From positions 2,418,001-2,482,000 of the forward strand of contig PQWQ01000002.1 of assembly GCA_002943765.1 (NCBI GenBank): 64,000 bases of DNA, read 5' to 3'. The notes beneath the pieces are model-generated. The model was given only the letters and a program-made list of their open reading frames with translations, searched no databases and had not been told where the DNA came from. Origin of the DNA: Psoroptes ovis (Eukaryota > Arthropoda > Arachnida > Sarcoptiformes > Psoroptidae). Below, in pieces: positions 14,063 to 25,818 of the stretch; position 1 is the stretch's first letter; each line of letters starts with the position of its first letter. The position numbers and the translations under genes were made by a program.

Positions 14063-14091
14063 TTTTACACTGTCATGAAAACAGTGTAAAA
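14063..14091. repeat. Perfect hairpin, 11-bp arms and 7-nt loop
   Basis: TTTTACACTGT at 14063..14073 is exactly complementary in reverse to ACAGTGTAAAA at 14081..14091, around the loop CATGAAA. It lies in the intergenic stretch between the GPCR and DH31. The stem is too short for a microRNA precursor. Confidence 0.7.
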
Positions 14092-15607
14092 TTCCTGCCT
14101 GATTTATAGTGTTTAATCATCACAAAAGTCATGTGTTTGCATTGTCATTGAGAAATTCTAAACCCGAAAAAATAAATAAATAAAATAAAATAAAATAAAG
14201 AATCCATTTTTTCAAGAGATCATTTTTGTTGAAGCATTCATTCTCAGAACAACCAAATTTAATAACCCAAAGCGTATGAATCAATATTGGTTCGTGTGTT
14301 TCATGAAAAATTTCAATTTCAATCAAATTTTCAAATATTTGATCTTTGATTTGTTTAAAATCAAATCGAAGTTGTCCAGTACGCTAAACAAGGCATTTTC
14401 AACCAAAATATGCCAATTCTGCCATATTCCAATTTCCGAGAAACTGCCATACTTCACACTTACAATTACAGCATACACATATTATCAATTATTGTATACG
14501 AATTTAACAGGTCAAGTATATACTGGTTGATTAATAAAAATATAACATTATTGAATTAATATAAATATGAATGTCATCATCATCATAATCATTATCATTA
14601 TCAAAAATATTAACATAATTTCGTGGTCATTTTTGAAAATTGTATATCGGCAAAATAAATTGGTAAATCGTGAATGAGCCAAATTCATTTCATATTTTCC
14701 GGAAATTTACTAAAGTTTATCATTTGAACAGCAAAAAAAGTAAATTTTTTGTTTTGCTTGTTTTTTCACCAGATATCTTTCAATGAAATTGAAATTTGTC
14801 ATAAAGATAATTTTTAATTGAATAAATTAAATTCATTTTCTATTATTATTATTATTTTTATAGAAAAAAGTAAAAAATTCAATGAAAAAAGTGAAATTTT
14901 CTGGTCAAAAATAACGAAAATAAACAAAAAATAGTCTGAATGCCGACTCTAGTAATGATAATATCTGGCGAATTTTTATGAATGAATAAGTGAAAAATAA
15001 GAAAAAAATATTTTCAAGATGTGCCGACATTTGCTAAATATGGTGATGGGAATATGGCTACGGAATTTGGATGAATTTCAATGAAGAAAATTGACCGAAA
15101 AAAAATTGAATTAAATTAAAACATCAGAAGCATCGTTATAATGAAAGTATAATAAAATTAATTAATTAAATGATAATTTTTAATAAAAATAGATGAATGA
15201 ATGAATGAATGAAGCAAATAATTGTGAAATATTGAAATAATAAGGTGACCAAACATGAACAACAATGATCCTATGACATTTATCATATTGCACACATCAT
15301 CAACATTATAATAATATTAATTGAAACAAATTTTAAAATTGAATTATTTTTTTTTTTCATTTATTTATTTGTTTTGAATGGAATGAAAATTAATCTGAAA
15401 TTTGATGATTATGATTCATTTATCTTTTAAAATGATTTTTCACCCTTTTCCAAGCATCAAAAGCAATAAAAATCTCCGAAAGTAATCATTATTTGTTTTT
15501 TTATTATTCGTATAAATTTTCAAATAAATCATTGAATTATACAGTCGTGCAAATCATATAAATGATAATTATAATGGTGAGGAAAGAGAAAGAGATTTAT
15601 GTCCATC

Positions 15608-15635
15608 TTTTTTTTTTTTTTTTTTTTTTTTTTTT
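15608..15635. repeat. Poly-T tract of 28 bases
   Basis: Uninterrupted run of 28 T. The length is liable to assembly error. No target-site duplication or element body beside it was recognised. Confidence 0.9.
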
Positions 15636-15912
15636 GATTGAAATGAATTATTTTAATTCATAATTTTGAAAATTTTTTTTCATGTTACACGATAATCAGT
15701 CAAAAATTAATTATCCATGATATTTGATATTTGAAAATGAGATTGATATTTATTTTATTCTATTTTTTCATTGAAAATTTGTATCAAGTTTCAAATTTAG
15801 TGCAGGAATTTTTTTTATGAAATCAGTATCGAAATTAAATTTCGATTGGAAATGGATTTTGATTGAAATCTCAGCATTTAAAAGAAAAGGGTCACAATCA
15901 ATTTGAATGGAA

Positions 15913-15930
15913 TTCGATTCATGAATCGAA
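15913..15930. repeat. Perfect 18-bp palindrome
   Basis: TTCGATTCATGAATCGAA is its own reverse complement. It lies within the intergenic stretch upstream of DH31. Function unknown. Confidence 0.6.
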
Positions 15931-17903
15931 ATGAATAGAGAATTGAGATTGAAAAATTGAAAAGCAAAAATTGTACAAATTCAAAGACAATTTTTAAGAC
16001 GATGTTCTTTTGTCCAAATAAGGAAAAATGATAGAAAATGATTTAAATGTCAATGCTGTTTAGATTTGTGTCAAAATAATGATCAAAAATTGATTCATCA
16101 TTCTTCAGAAGATAATGAAAAGACAGTCGGGAATAAGAAGGGTACTCAAATTGGACAAATTGGAGTGATTTTTCTTATTCAAAATTCGGTGATTAAAATG
16201 AAAAGAATTGGAGTTTGAAAAATGGAAAAAAAATTCTACACAACAATTGTCAATTGCACACTCAATTCACAATCACTGATCAACTGACAATCAATCAGAT
16301 GTTTGTTATTTCAAAAAATGTACAAATTTGAATATTGAATTATTTTAAAATAAAAATTTTCAATAAACAAAAGCATTATCTTAAAATTGAAATGAAATTC
16401 TCGAAAAAATCCAATTATCAATTTGAATTTTTTTTTGAAAATTTTGAATTAATTTATTTTCATAATAAATATAATTCAATTGTATTCTTGTATTCTGGTA
16501 TTTTCATTTGCAAAGGAATTGGACCCGAATTCCGGTTATCGCAGTGTATGTGAGAATTATTATGTTTTCAAATAAAATACAAACAAAAATTGACTGCGCA
16601 ATATTCAATGGGAAAATATAAAAAAAAATCCAGCAATTTTCTGGCATTCAAATGTTGATGTAAATATGCGCAGACTACGAATGAATAGAAGATGGAGGGA
16701 ATCTGGTATGAAATTTCTCATTTTTGAATGTCTTGGCAAGTATAAAAAGTCAAATTGAAATTTTTTTTGTTTCGCATTTTCATTTATTGACCAAATAAGT
16801 TTCGAATCTGTTTGTTACAAATTGAAATTATAATAATAACGATAACGACAACGACAACTGAAAATAATTTAATTTACAAGTCAAATCAAAAACTATATCG
16901 AAAAAAAAACTTTAACCGATTCAAGCCAGAAAATAAAACGAAATAGTTTTGCACTTAGTCAAGATATTATTCAAATAATTATTTTCCAACCAAAGATTTA
17001 AAGCAAAATAATCTAAGAAAATAATTATAATCAAAAGTTACGAGGGTAAGTTGCGCTTTATATGCATGTTTCAATATTATAATTATTATTATTATTATAA
17101 TTATTGTTCAATATGAATAATTAATAAACATTTAATGAATGATTATTTATTTATTTACAAATTATTTATCATTTATAAATATGGTTTCTTGCGTGTGTAA
17201 GTGTGTATTTAGATGTGTATTAAACTACAAACTATTAATGAATTGAAATGAAATACGAAAAACGAAACTAAACTAAATGACAAATAATGATTGTCAGAAT
17301 TAATTACAATTATGTTTTGTAATAAGTTTGAAAAAATATAAGAATTGGAATGAAAATGTTTGAATCAAGAATGAATAAAGAAAAAGACCAAAATTCCAAC
17401 AGAATGACATTATTATCATGAAAGTATTTTTTTTTTTTTTTGCTCATTATTTTATTTTTCATCTTTATGTTCATCATTATCATATAAATGTGAAAAATTA
17501 AAAGAAAAACAATGGCTAAAATAATTTGAGAAAAATATTTGACATTATTATTATTCACAATTGCTTGACATTATTATTCACAATCACAAGTGGTTTATCT
17601 TCATTATCATCCGGAATTTGGTCTATTTTTCATGAGAAAAAGGGAAAGAAAAAGAAAGAATAATTGATTATCCAAAATAAAATTTGTAGCTTCTTGTTGT
17701 CATTCGCTTGAAACGAAGATTAACGTCATCCTAGTAATCAGTGTCATTTAAAGAGTTTGCTTGCTTTTAATGACAATGATGATGATAATTGACCAAAATT
17801 GATTTCAATTGATTTTTTTCCTTTTATTTTAAATTCACGATTCTTTATTCGAAAATCAGCATGAAATTATTTGAGGGAAATCAATAGAATAATCAGGGAA
17901 CAC

Positions 17904-17945
17904 ATTGAATGCGAATCCATTTGCGTAAATGGACTCGGATTCAAT
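17904..17945. repeat. 42-nt hairpin with 19-bp arms
   Basis: Arms at 17904..17922 and 17927..17945 are reverse complements except for two positions, around the four-base loop GCGT. The inner seven pairs (TCCATTT/AAATGGA) are perfect. It lies about 400 bp upstream of the DH31 start, in a stretch that is open on both strands for about 200 nt and richer in C and G than its surroundings. Confidence 0.7.
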
Positions 17946-18338
17946 CGATATTCCGGTATATTTACCCAAATTCTTATTGAAATATTGTTTATTATTTATT
18001 CTCTCCGGAAAAAAAAAATCATTTTTCTCAATGAAACGATAGAAAATATTTTCAAATATTTGCAAAACAGATGACACATTGACTTATATTTGATGATTGT
18101 TGTTGAAAAATTGAATATTGAAATTTTAAATTTAAGATTTCTCTCCTCACAAGAATCAAAAATATTGAAAATGTGCATTAAAAATCCATTAAAGTAGCCG
18201 GATTCACTTTCGAAATTTTTCCGATTCTTAACGTAAAAACAAGTGTTTCGATGAAGAATTTTGAAAATTTCTCACATTTATATTTGAATATTTTTTAAAT
18301 TAATTCATATTTTTTCCTTTGAAATCAATTTTTAGTTT

Positions 18339-19838
18339 ATGATAATGATGCTCAGCAGCAACAATATTAAAACAGCATTAAAACAAGAAGAATCAATGGT
18401 GAAAAAAATGGATCGCAACCATAATCAAAGAAATACAAATTACAGTGCAAATAATAAACAATTGATCATGAATTGCATATTGATAACAATCATGATTGTT
18501 TATTTCACAACAACAGCAACAATGGTTGATGCATATCCAACAAATTTAATGATGACAAGGTATGTTTTAAGGCTATTATTTGGATTTGAATTTGTTAATT
18601 ATTAATTTCAATTATTTGAAACAATCATATTTCCTATTATTCCATGAAAAACATTTGAACATATGAGGTTTAACATCTTCAACAATGAATTGTATACCTT
18701 TATTTATTTTTTTATTTACTTTTCGTTTTCAATTCAAATCAAATTCATTCATTCGTACGGAAACAATTGATTCATATTATTATGACTATTATTAATATCA
18801 ATAATAAAATATATAACTTGAGAAAAAAAACAAAAGCTTCTCAAGATTATTTTCACAATAAAAAAAAATAAAAAGGGGAATCATAAATACTGAGATTGTC
18901 CTACTAAAGGTTGCTCGAGTTGAATAGTGATTTCACATTGAAAATTGACGCAATCTATTTCCGTACAACCTCTCAATATTCTAAATTGTTTTTGTCAGGT
19001 TTTTGGAGCTTGAAATTCAAAAAAAAAAAAAAAAGAAACGATCAAACAAAGAATACAAAGAAAAAATAAGTATTTGAATGTTCAATGTCTCGAATATCAT
19101 TAAAATAAGAGCCTAAATTAATGAATTGAGAACATCAATCCAATTCATTATAAATGTTATTTGTTGATATCTTTTGCCTGAAGAAGCTAAAATGAATAGA
19201 AAAAATCCAATCATTTGTTTTAAATGTTAAAATATGAGTTTTCAATAACAGAATTTCTATACGTCTAAAAAAATGAGTGTTGTTATATGTCGAATATTTA
19301 GGGAAGATTACGAGCCTTATTCATTTTTCATTTCATTATATTTTATTTCTAAATTCGATTTCTGGTAATGATTTGGATGTATATTTTTCAATTCTTTAAA
19401 AATAATTTTTTTTCAAGGAAATATCCTGTCAATGTTGAAGTAGAAAATCCAGAAGAATTAATCAGTACATTGGATAATTTGATACAAAACATATTGGTCG
19501 GTATTGATTCGTTACATTTGTCGAACAGTAACAATAATAATATTCAACAATTGAATGATAATAATAAAAGGTATTTATTGACTTAAATTAAATCCAAGAA
19601 ATTTTTTTTCTTCATTTTTCAAATATTCGAATAATTCTGTCATTCTATTCTGTTTCTATTCTTTTCTACTAATTCACAAATATTCAAAAAAAATTCCTTA
19701 AAATAACAAAGCATGATCACCAATAAACGTGGCATAGATTTAGGCCTATCGCGTGGATTTTCGGGCAGTCAAGCAGCCAAACATTTGATGGGTATGTCGG
19801 CAGCAAGTTTTGCAAATGGTCCTGGACGTAGGCGCTAA
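18339..19838 (+). CDS. DH31: Diuretic hormone 31 (calcitonin-like) precursor
   Basis: Secreted neuropeptide precursor of about 166 residues; exons 18339..18559, 19418..19570 and 19712..19838, all GT-AG and in frame. In other arthropods DH31 acts through a class B calcitonin-type receptor and cAMP to drive fluid secretion and gut movement. The last exon encodes a Lys-Arg cleavage site, then a 31-residue peptide at nt 19731..19823 beginning GIDLGLSRGFSGSQAAKH and ending FANGP, then Gly (amide donor) and RRR. The core GLSRGFSGSQAAKHLMG is nearly invariant in the family. The first ATG gives about 44 polar residues before the hydrophobic segment CILITIMIVYF and the likely signal cleavage after VDA. 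A later in-frame Met just before NCILI would give a normal signal peptide, so the real start may be internal. A TTTTTAG acceptor-like site just before the first ATG suggests an upstream 5'UTR exon. Confidence 0.95.
18560..19417 (+). other. DH31 intron 1 (858 nt)
   Basis: Starts GTATGT and ends TTCAAG. Contains an A-run near 19020 and no recognisable coding sequence. Confidence 0.8.
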
Positions 19839-20783
19839 ATAATCATTCGTTGGCTATTAATCATCATTTTTGAATCAAATAAAAAAAGCCAAAATCAAAT
19901 TAGAATGAAAATTAAAATAAAATAAAAAAACTATTAGAACTATTAGCACATATTTATGTTTTTTTTCGGTTTTCATTTTATTTTTATTATCATAAATACT
20001 ATTTAAATTATAATTATTATTTATCACCTAAATACATTCATACACCTAACACACACACACACAAATACCGACACAATGATAGTAATTACATAATAACACA
20101 AAAAAAAACATTTAAAAAACAAAAGAACATAACATGAATTTATTTTGGATCCTATTCGTTCATTTTGGAAAAAACATTATCAAAAAGAAATAAAATGAAC
20201 TGAAAAAATAAATATCATCATTGATTCAATTGACGATAATGGATGAATTATATTTTTTATTTTTAATTGAAAATATTATTATTGTTACAAACATCAAAAA
20301 ACTATTACAAATAATGATAATAATAATAATACCTGAAAACACCAGTAGTAGTAATCATCATCATTATCAACTAAGACAACAACAACATCATCATCATCAT
20401 AGTAAAATTACCATTATTATTATCGTTATTCGTAATGACCATGATTCAAATCAAAACATATGAATTCATGTATGTGATTATTATGAGATACACATACATT
20501 TGAAATCATAAATAATAATTAGACATTAATGAAATAAATAAACAAATGGCAAAAAAAGAAGAAATGACCAACTGAAAATGAAAATGCAACGGAATTTTTC
20601 CAACAAATGATGATAATAATAATTATTTGAATGAAATTAAATAATATTAAATGCCAAATTCATTCACAAACAAACATACACACAGACATTTAAACACATT
20701 TACTTTTGACATGATGAAAATCAAAGAAGATTGAATTAAATAAATACACAAACACAGACAATGATTGCATTGATGCAACACAC

Positions 20784-20819
<36 letters not shown>

Positions 20820-22348
20820 AAACATGAAAATGATGAAAAAATGGAACATTTTGATTTCATAATTCGAAATGATTTGAATTTGACTTTGATTTAATTTATT
20901 TTTCGTTGAAAAATTAACTAAACAGCAAAAATTTTGAATAATTTTTAAATTATTTAAATAAATGAATTAATCAGAATATTTTTTTTTTTTTTTGAATTTT
21001 GAATTCTTTATTATCAATGAAAATGTTATGATGTTTGTTTGATGATTCAAAATTTATAAATTAATGATAATAAAAATAATAATAATTATTTAGAAAAATC
21101 AAAATCAAAATACAAACTCAACGAATAATGATAATAATTCTATGAATGAATGAGAATGATTCAATAATTTGTAAAATTTTGAAATTTAAAATTTTATTTA
21201 TTTATTCAATGAATTACCGTTTCATTGTTCTTGATCTGGCAAAAAAAATGAAAGATTTATTAACACAGTTAAAATTGTTGAAAAAAAGATAAAATGCAAT
21301 CAATCAATTCAATTCATTATTTATTGTCTGTCTATGAATTTTGTTTTATTTTTCCTTTTTTTGATAACAAAATGATAATCTTGAAAAATTGAAAATCTGA
21401 GATGATTGGAGTGCAAAAAAAAACTCCCAAACAGTCTCTGAAAAACAAAGGTTCATTGATTTGGATTACATTATTCTACTAAAATCTACGATGAATTCGT
21501 GAGGAGAATATTCAGATGCAGATTAATTTTTTCCTTTTTTCAATGTTTAGCGATTCATATTGAGATTCATATCGCCATCAAAATCACCTATTTAATGTTT
21601 GAAAAACGTTGAATCTATTATTGAAAATTATGCTCAAAATTTATCATTGATTTTTGTATAATTTTTTTTAAAAATGTTTTTTAAAAACACAGGGTTATTT
21701 ATTATGTAGAAATATAGTGAGAAATATGAATATAAAGATAAAAATTCAAAAATTTTAAGCAAAAAGTAATGCTTTTTCAATACACCAAACACTATATGAG
21801 ATGTTGGGTCTGGTTTCGTTACTGATTGATTGGATAATATTCATCTTGACCAAATTCGTTTTTTATCTTTCGTTTCTGATTTTACTGAATTTACCGCGAT
21901 GAAATTAGAAATTTTATACTTACATAGAAGCTGAATAATTCATTCATTATTTGATTAGAAAAGTGATTCGGTATTTCACAGAAAAATTAATGATTCCAAA
22001 TCAATAGATTTCGGATAAATCAAATTTTGATTCGAGTAAGCTTGAATGAGAACCAGGATTAGGAATTGAAGAGATTAATTTTCATGGTCATTCAGCGTTA
22101 TCTCGCGGTCAGAAATGTGAAAAATAAAACTGTTCAAAGTGGTAATTTACCAAAGTGGTAAAAATTCAAAAATTATTACAAAAAAGTTATTTATAATTAA
22201 ATAAAAATTATTCTTTATTAAATTAAAACAGAAAAAATCAAAATATTTACACATTCAATTGATAATAATGACATAATAAACAACAATTCATTTTTATTTA
22301 TTTGACTAGTTGTAACAAATCGATAATATTTGAAATATTAGATATTAC
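19839..22348. other. DH31 3' region and intergenic sequence
   Basis: AATAAA signals close behind the DH31 stop (about 19878 onward) are candidate polyadenylation sites. The rest is AT-rich, with CA-rich and GA-rich simple repeats and no recognised gene. A His-rich frame at 20221..20463 opens from a non-ATG codon and looks like translated trinucleotide repeats. Confidence 0.6.
20788..20816. repeat. (AG)n microsatellite
   Basis: About 14 uninterrupted AG units. Confidence 0.95.
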
Positions 22349-23690
22349 TCAAACATTATCAATTTGTTTTGTTTTTATTGTTGCTGATTTTTTTGATTGT
22401 TTTGAATGTCGATTTTTAGATATAATCATTAATAACATGATAACAGGTAAATATATTAACGAGTATAAAAATAATTTTCTTGAAGTTTGTGATGATGGAT
22501 TTTTTCGGAATCGATATGATAAATATAATAGATATATTGTAAATGGTAATGAATCGATTGCGAATGACCAATGGGTCATGTCAGCAATGCACATTGCACT
22601 GGTATATACCATTAAAAGTGCTGAATGCCTCAAAGCTGTTTGTTGACATAATCGAGGATTTGTGACGGACATCATACGATAACCAGCACGTGCATATTCA
22701 TGCCTCATATTCCATGAAAGCGCATTAAAATGTGGAAATTGCCATGAATATAATACTAACCCCAATAGCAATGAGGGTAAATCTAAAAAATAATATAATT
22801 ATTAATGAATGAGATAATAATTGATAATCAAGGTTACCTAAGTAATTATTGGCAGCAGTGAAACCCATTATTGGAGGAATCGCTCCGACAATAGCACCAA
22901 TCCAAGTATTAACAATATGAACTCGTTTTAATGGTGTATAGACAAATGAATAAAGGCAAAGATTAGCAGCACCCAACATCGCTGTTAGTGGATTTACATA
23001 TGTGGCTAATATAGTGAGTCCAGAAACGCCGGTAACCAGAGCAAAACTTGCCGCATGCAGAGGTGTCAGCGATCCTTGAACTAAAGGCCGTGCTTGTGTA
23101 CGACGCATTTGAGAATCGAACGGTACCTCGAGAAAATGGTTCCATGAGGCAGCTGATGCAGACGTTAGAGATGTTCCAACTAATGTGGCAGCCAATAATG
23201 ATGCATTCAAGCCTGTATCGATTGCCATATAATAACCAGCTAAAGTTGTAAGTACAACTAAACCTGTTAATCTAATTTTAGCTAATCGGCTGTAATTATC
23301 TAATAAACTTGATGCCGTTAATTTAGGTATATCTTTCCATATAATTTCGTCATTTTTCAATTGTTTTTTATTCAAACTAGAAAACTCTTTCGATATTTGT
23401 TTCAATCGTTCAGCATTACAATCAACGACTGACAATTCAGTTGCTTTAAAGTTGGATTCAGGTATGGACAATTCATCGTCAGAATTTTCAGCTGACAATT
23501 TTGCTCGTTGTTGTGGATGAACGGCTGATGATAATAATCTTATTTTAAATGGACCATGATTTATCATGAATGTTGTAGAGTTTCCATTTAAATCTTTGAA
23601 ATTCTTCAATGAATACCTTCGATTATTAATACAACAACCATTTAATGAACCATACGATATAGATGTTATTCTGGTAGCTAATCTTAACAT
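22349..23690 (-). CDS. COX10: COX10, protohaem IX farnesyltransferase
   Basis: Mitochondrial inner-membrane UbiA-family enzyme that adds a farnesyl group to haem B, making haem O for cytochrome c oxidase. Two exons on the minus strand, 22838..23690 then 22349..22782, with a 55-nt intron; product 428 residues, close to the animal family length. The N-terminal 120 residues are polar and basic-rich, consistent with a mitochondrial presequence. The first prenyltransferase motif reads NHFLEVPFDSQMRRTQARPL at about residues 183-202, the COX10 form of the Asp-rich metal/diphosphate-binding loop. It is followed by YTPLKRVHIVNTWIGAIVGAIPP and, in exon 2, SWQFPHFNALSWN. The splice joins NNYL to DLPSLLLG. 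The gene is divergent from ARPC3 across about 360 bp. Confidence 0.96.
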
Positions 23691-24049
23691 TTCAATATCA
23701 ATTTAATTGACAAAATTTAATGCATTTTTTAAATTTTTAAACATTTAAGAAATCAATAAAAACCACACGTTCTGCACTGACGAAAGACGAATTGAATGTC
23801 ACTATTTTGACTGCAGTAGTTTCCTAAAATTCATGTATTGAAGCACTTGTGAGCCAACTTTAAACCGCCTCGCCTCTCATGTATTTTGAAAACATAATCA
23901 AAAGAAAAATCAATTTAATCCAATTGAAACTTATTTTTATAACGTGCAATCATCAAATGCTAATTTGTTATTTAAAAAGATTTTAAATGTAAATTGTGAA
24001 AAGAAAAGAAAGCAGCTATTACCGTATTAGTGAAATAAAATTTTAAGAA
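23691..24049. promoter_or_regulatory. Probable shared promoter region of COX10 and ARPC3
   Basis: The 359 bp between the two divergent start codons must hold both 5' untranslated regions. It includes a locally GC-richer patch near 23855-23880. No TATA box or initiator could be assigned with confidence. Confidence 0.45.
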
Positions 24050-24682
24050 ATGCCTTCGTATCATTCAAAGCTAACATCAGATCGCTCTGTCGGAAATCTA
24101 GCATTGTTACCGTTTCGCACAAAATTTCGCGGTCCAATCATATCAATGAACGGTAATGGCAGCTTAACTAATGGACAAACAACTAATGAACAACCGATGG
24201 ACATAATTGATGAAGCATTATTTTATTTCAAGCCGAATGTTTTCTTCAAAACATATGAAATACAATCGAATTCAGATCGTGTATTGATCTATTTAACCTT
24301 ATATGTAATTGAATGTTTGAAAAAATTACAACGCTTAAATACTAAAGAACATGCATTAGCAGAAATGCATGCTTTGGCTATATCTCGTTTTGATATTCCA
24401 GGTATTTATAAATCGAATTGAAAAAATCAAAATTTTCTTAACAATAACTTGAATTTAAAAGGTGATCCTGGATTTCCTTTGAATGCAGTCTATGCAAAAC
24501 CAGCTACAGTCGAAGAACAAGAATTAATGCGTCAATATATCCTACAATTAAGACAAGAATGTGGTCTACGGTTAGCTGAACGAGTATTCGAAACTGAAAA
24601 TGGTAAACCATCCAAATGGTGGCTATGTTTCGCTAAACGTAAATTCATGGATATAACGCTAACTGGCAATATTCCTAAGTAA
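24050..24682 (+). CDS. ARPC3: ARPC3, Arp2/3 complex subunit 3 (p21)
   Basis: Subunit of the seven-protein Arp2/3 complex that nucleates branched actin. Exons 24050..24401 and 24462..24682 with a 60-nt intron; product 190 residues (human 178). Landmarks: MPSYHSKL start, GNLALLPFRTKFRGP, DIIDEALFYFKPNVFFKTYE, DRVLIYLTLYVIECLKKLQ, the splice-spanning IPGDPGFPLNAVYAKPA, and the near-C-terminal KPSKWWLCFAKRKFM. A short Asn/Gly/Thr-rich insert at about residues 31-47 explains the extra length. Convergent with ANAPC10; the stops are 133 bp apart. Confidence 0.97.
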
Positions 24683-24815
24683 AAAAAATTGAATGTTGTA
24701 TTTATTTACTTTAATCAAAATGTATAAATTTTACACACACGCCCACCATAAAATTATTTACTTTAGCAATTATTAATTTATATTTAAATTGAATTTACAA
24801 ATAAAAAATACCAAA

Positions 24816-25466
24816 CTAACGAATGCATGCGTGCTTCCAAAATCGAATAGTTTCATAATGTTGAGGTGTTTTGTTAATCGAGACCAATGTATCTTCAACT
24901 GGCGAATTGATTTGAATTTGTCGTATATGAGTATCGCGGCCATTTTGATGATTACCCAGGATAGCGATTTGTATGAGGAAGGCTCTAACTGGTGAATTAT
25001 CATCTGAGTCACGAAGCGGTATCGTTTCCCAGCCATTTGGTTCAATCAATTCGACTAATGTTATTTCATGCAAATCATGAAAATGATTACCAGCTCTCAC
25101 TGATATTTTATTTGGCGTATATGATTCATCCAATTTATAATCAGCAAATATTTTAATTTCACAAACAGTTGTTTTACGACGAAATTGTATATTAACCAAA
25201 TGAGGCTGCACACCATCTGATTGCCAATAAGTATCTTTACAATTATCACGTAATTGTTCAACACCGAAACCAGGTTTACATGATGATAGGGACCAAACAG
25301 CTTGTGAACCAATTTCTCTTACAACTGATTTTTGTTGTTTTAATCTATCTTCATTTACTGATGATTGTTCAATGATCATTGACGCATCGATGTTTGATTT
25401 TCTTTTCTTCAATGTTGATTTATACATTTTAGAAATATAGAGTGATAAATCTTTTGAATCATCCAT
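24816..25466 (-). CDS. ANAPC10: ANAPC10 (APC10/Doc1), APC/C subunit
   Basis: DOC-domain subunit of the anaphase-promoting complex that helps the coactivator bind D-box substrates. Single exon, 216 residues. The chosen start (MDDSKDLS) is the first Met after an AT-rich in-frame extension that looks untranslated. The DOC jelly-roll is nearly complete: REIGSQAVWSLSSCKPGFGV, YWQSDGVQPHLVNIQFRRKT, DESYTPNKISVRAGN and LGNHQNGRDTHIRQI. The protein ends in Ile-Arg, the IR tail by which APC10 docks on APC3/Cdc27. The N-terminus has about 50 extra basic residues before the domain. Confidence 0.97.
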   Translation of the reverse strand: MDDSKDLSLYISKMYKSTLKKRKSNIDASMIIEQSSVNEDRLKQQKSVVREIGSQAVWSLSSCKPGFGVEQLRDNCKDTYWQSDGVQPHLVNIQFRRKTTVCEIKIFADYKLDESYTPNKISVRAGNHFHDLHEITLVELIEPNGWETIPLRDSDDNSPVRAFLIQIAILGNHQNGRDTHIRQIQINSPVEDTLVSINKTPQHYETIRFWKHACIR

Positions 25467-25602
25467 TTTGCCTCGAAATTTATTAATTAAATTTTTTATT
25501 ATTAAGTTTATTTTGTAATTTAATTTTATACATTTCAATTCAAAACGTATTTTTTACTATTTTGATCCACCAGTCTGCTCTATAAACAAATCGCGGCTAT
25601 AT

Positions 25603-25818
25603 TCACCCTTTGTGATTGTGAATCAATCTTTCATGTTCGAGTGGCAATGATTCCATATGTTTTTTTTCAAAGCCATAAACAATATAAAAACCTTGATTCA
25701 TAATGAATAAATTCAATTTGTCAGCTAAAGAAGAAAAATAATATTTACAATCAAATCGATACGGTTCAATTGTCAAAATTTTACTCAAAATTTCCTCATT
25801 TATTTTGCTTGCATTCAT
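25603..25818 (-). CDS. Small ORF of unknown function (71 aa)
   Basis: ATG-initiated frame of 71 codons, starting MNASKINEEILSKILTIEP and ending RLIHNHKG, 136 bp upstream of ANAPC10 on the same strand. Composition is mixed rather than low-complexity, with Cys, Trp-free aromatic residues and charged clusters, which is why I keep it. No family recognised, no signal peptide and no membrane helix. It could be a short lineage-specific protein, part of a spliced gene, or a chance frame. Confidence 0.3.
   Translation of the reverse strand: MNASKINEEILSKILTIEPYRFDCKYYFSSLADKLNLFIMNQGFYIVYGFEKKHMESLPLEHERLIHNHKG

Larger units (their letters stand above)
12165..18338. other. Intergenic region with hairpins and simple repeats, no gene recognised
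   Basis: About 6.2 kb between the GPCR stop and the DH31 start. Candidate AATAAA polyadenylation signals for the GPCR lie near 12281. The longest ATG frame (minus strand, 12737..13087) is low-complexity hydrophobic sequence and is not credible as a protein. The stretch contains tetranucleotide and pentanucleotide runs (about 13640-13900, 14170-14200, 15190-15212), a long T-run, two hairpins and a palindrome listed separately. It may contain regulatory DNA or 5' non-coding exons of DH31. Confidence 0.6.

Noticed and set aside
14276..14530. 84-codon plus-strand frame
   Set aside because: Composition is unremarkable for AT-rich DNA, with no splice context and no recognisable features.
15608..15635. 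Poly-T as the tail of a retroposed element
   Set aside because: No element body, no target-site duplication and no related copy were recognised; isolated A/T runs are common throughout this window.
17871..18074. 67-codon plus-strand frame upstream of DH31 as a gene
   Set aside because: No family features, overlapped by an equally long antisense frame, and it contains the hairpin arms; more likely structured noncoding DNA.
22302..22646. 114-codon plus-strand frame opposite COX10 exon 2
   Set aside because: Antisense shadow of a conserved exon; opens from a non-ATG codon.
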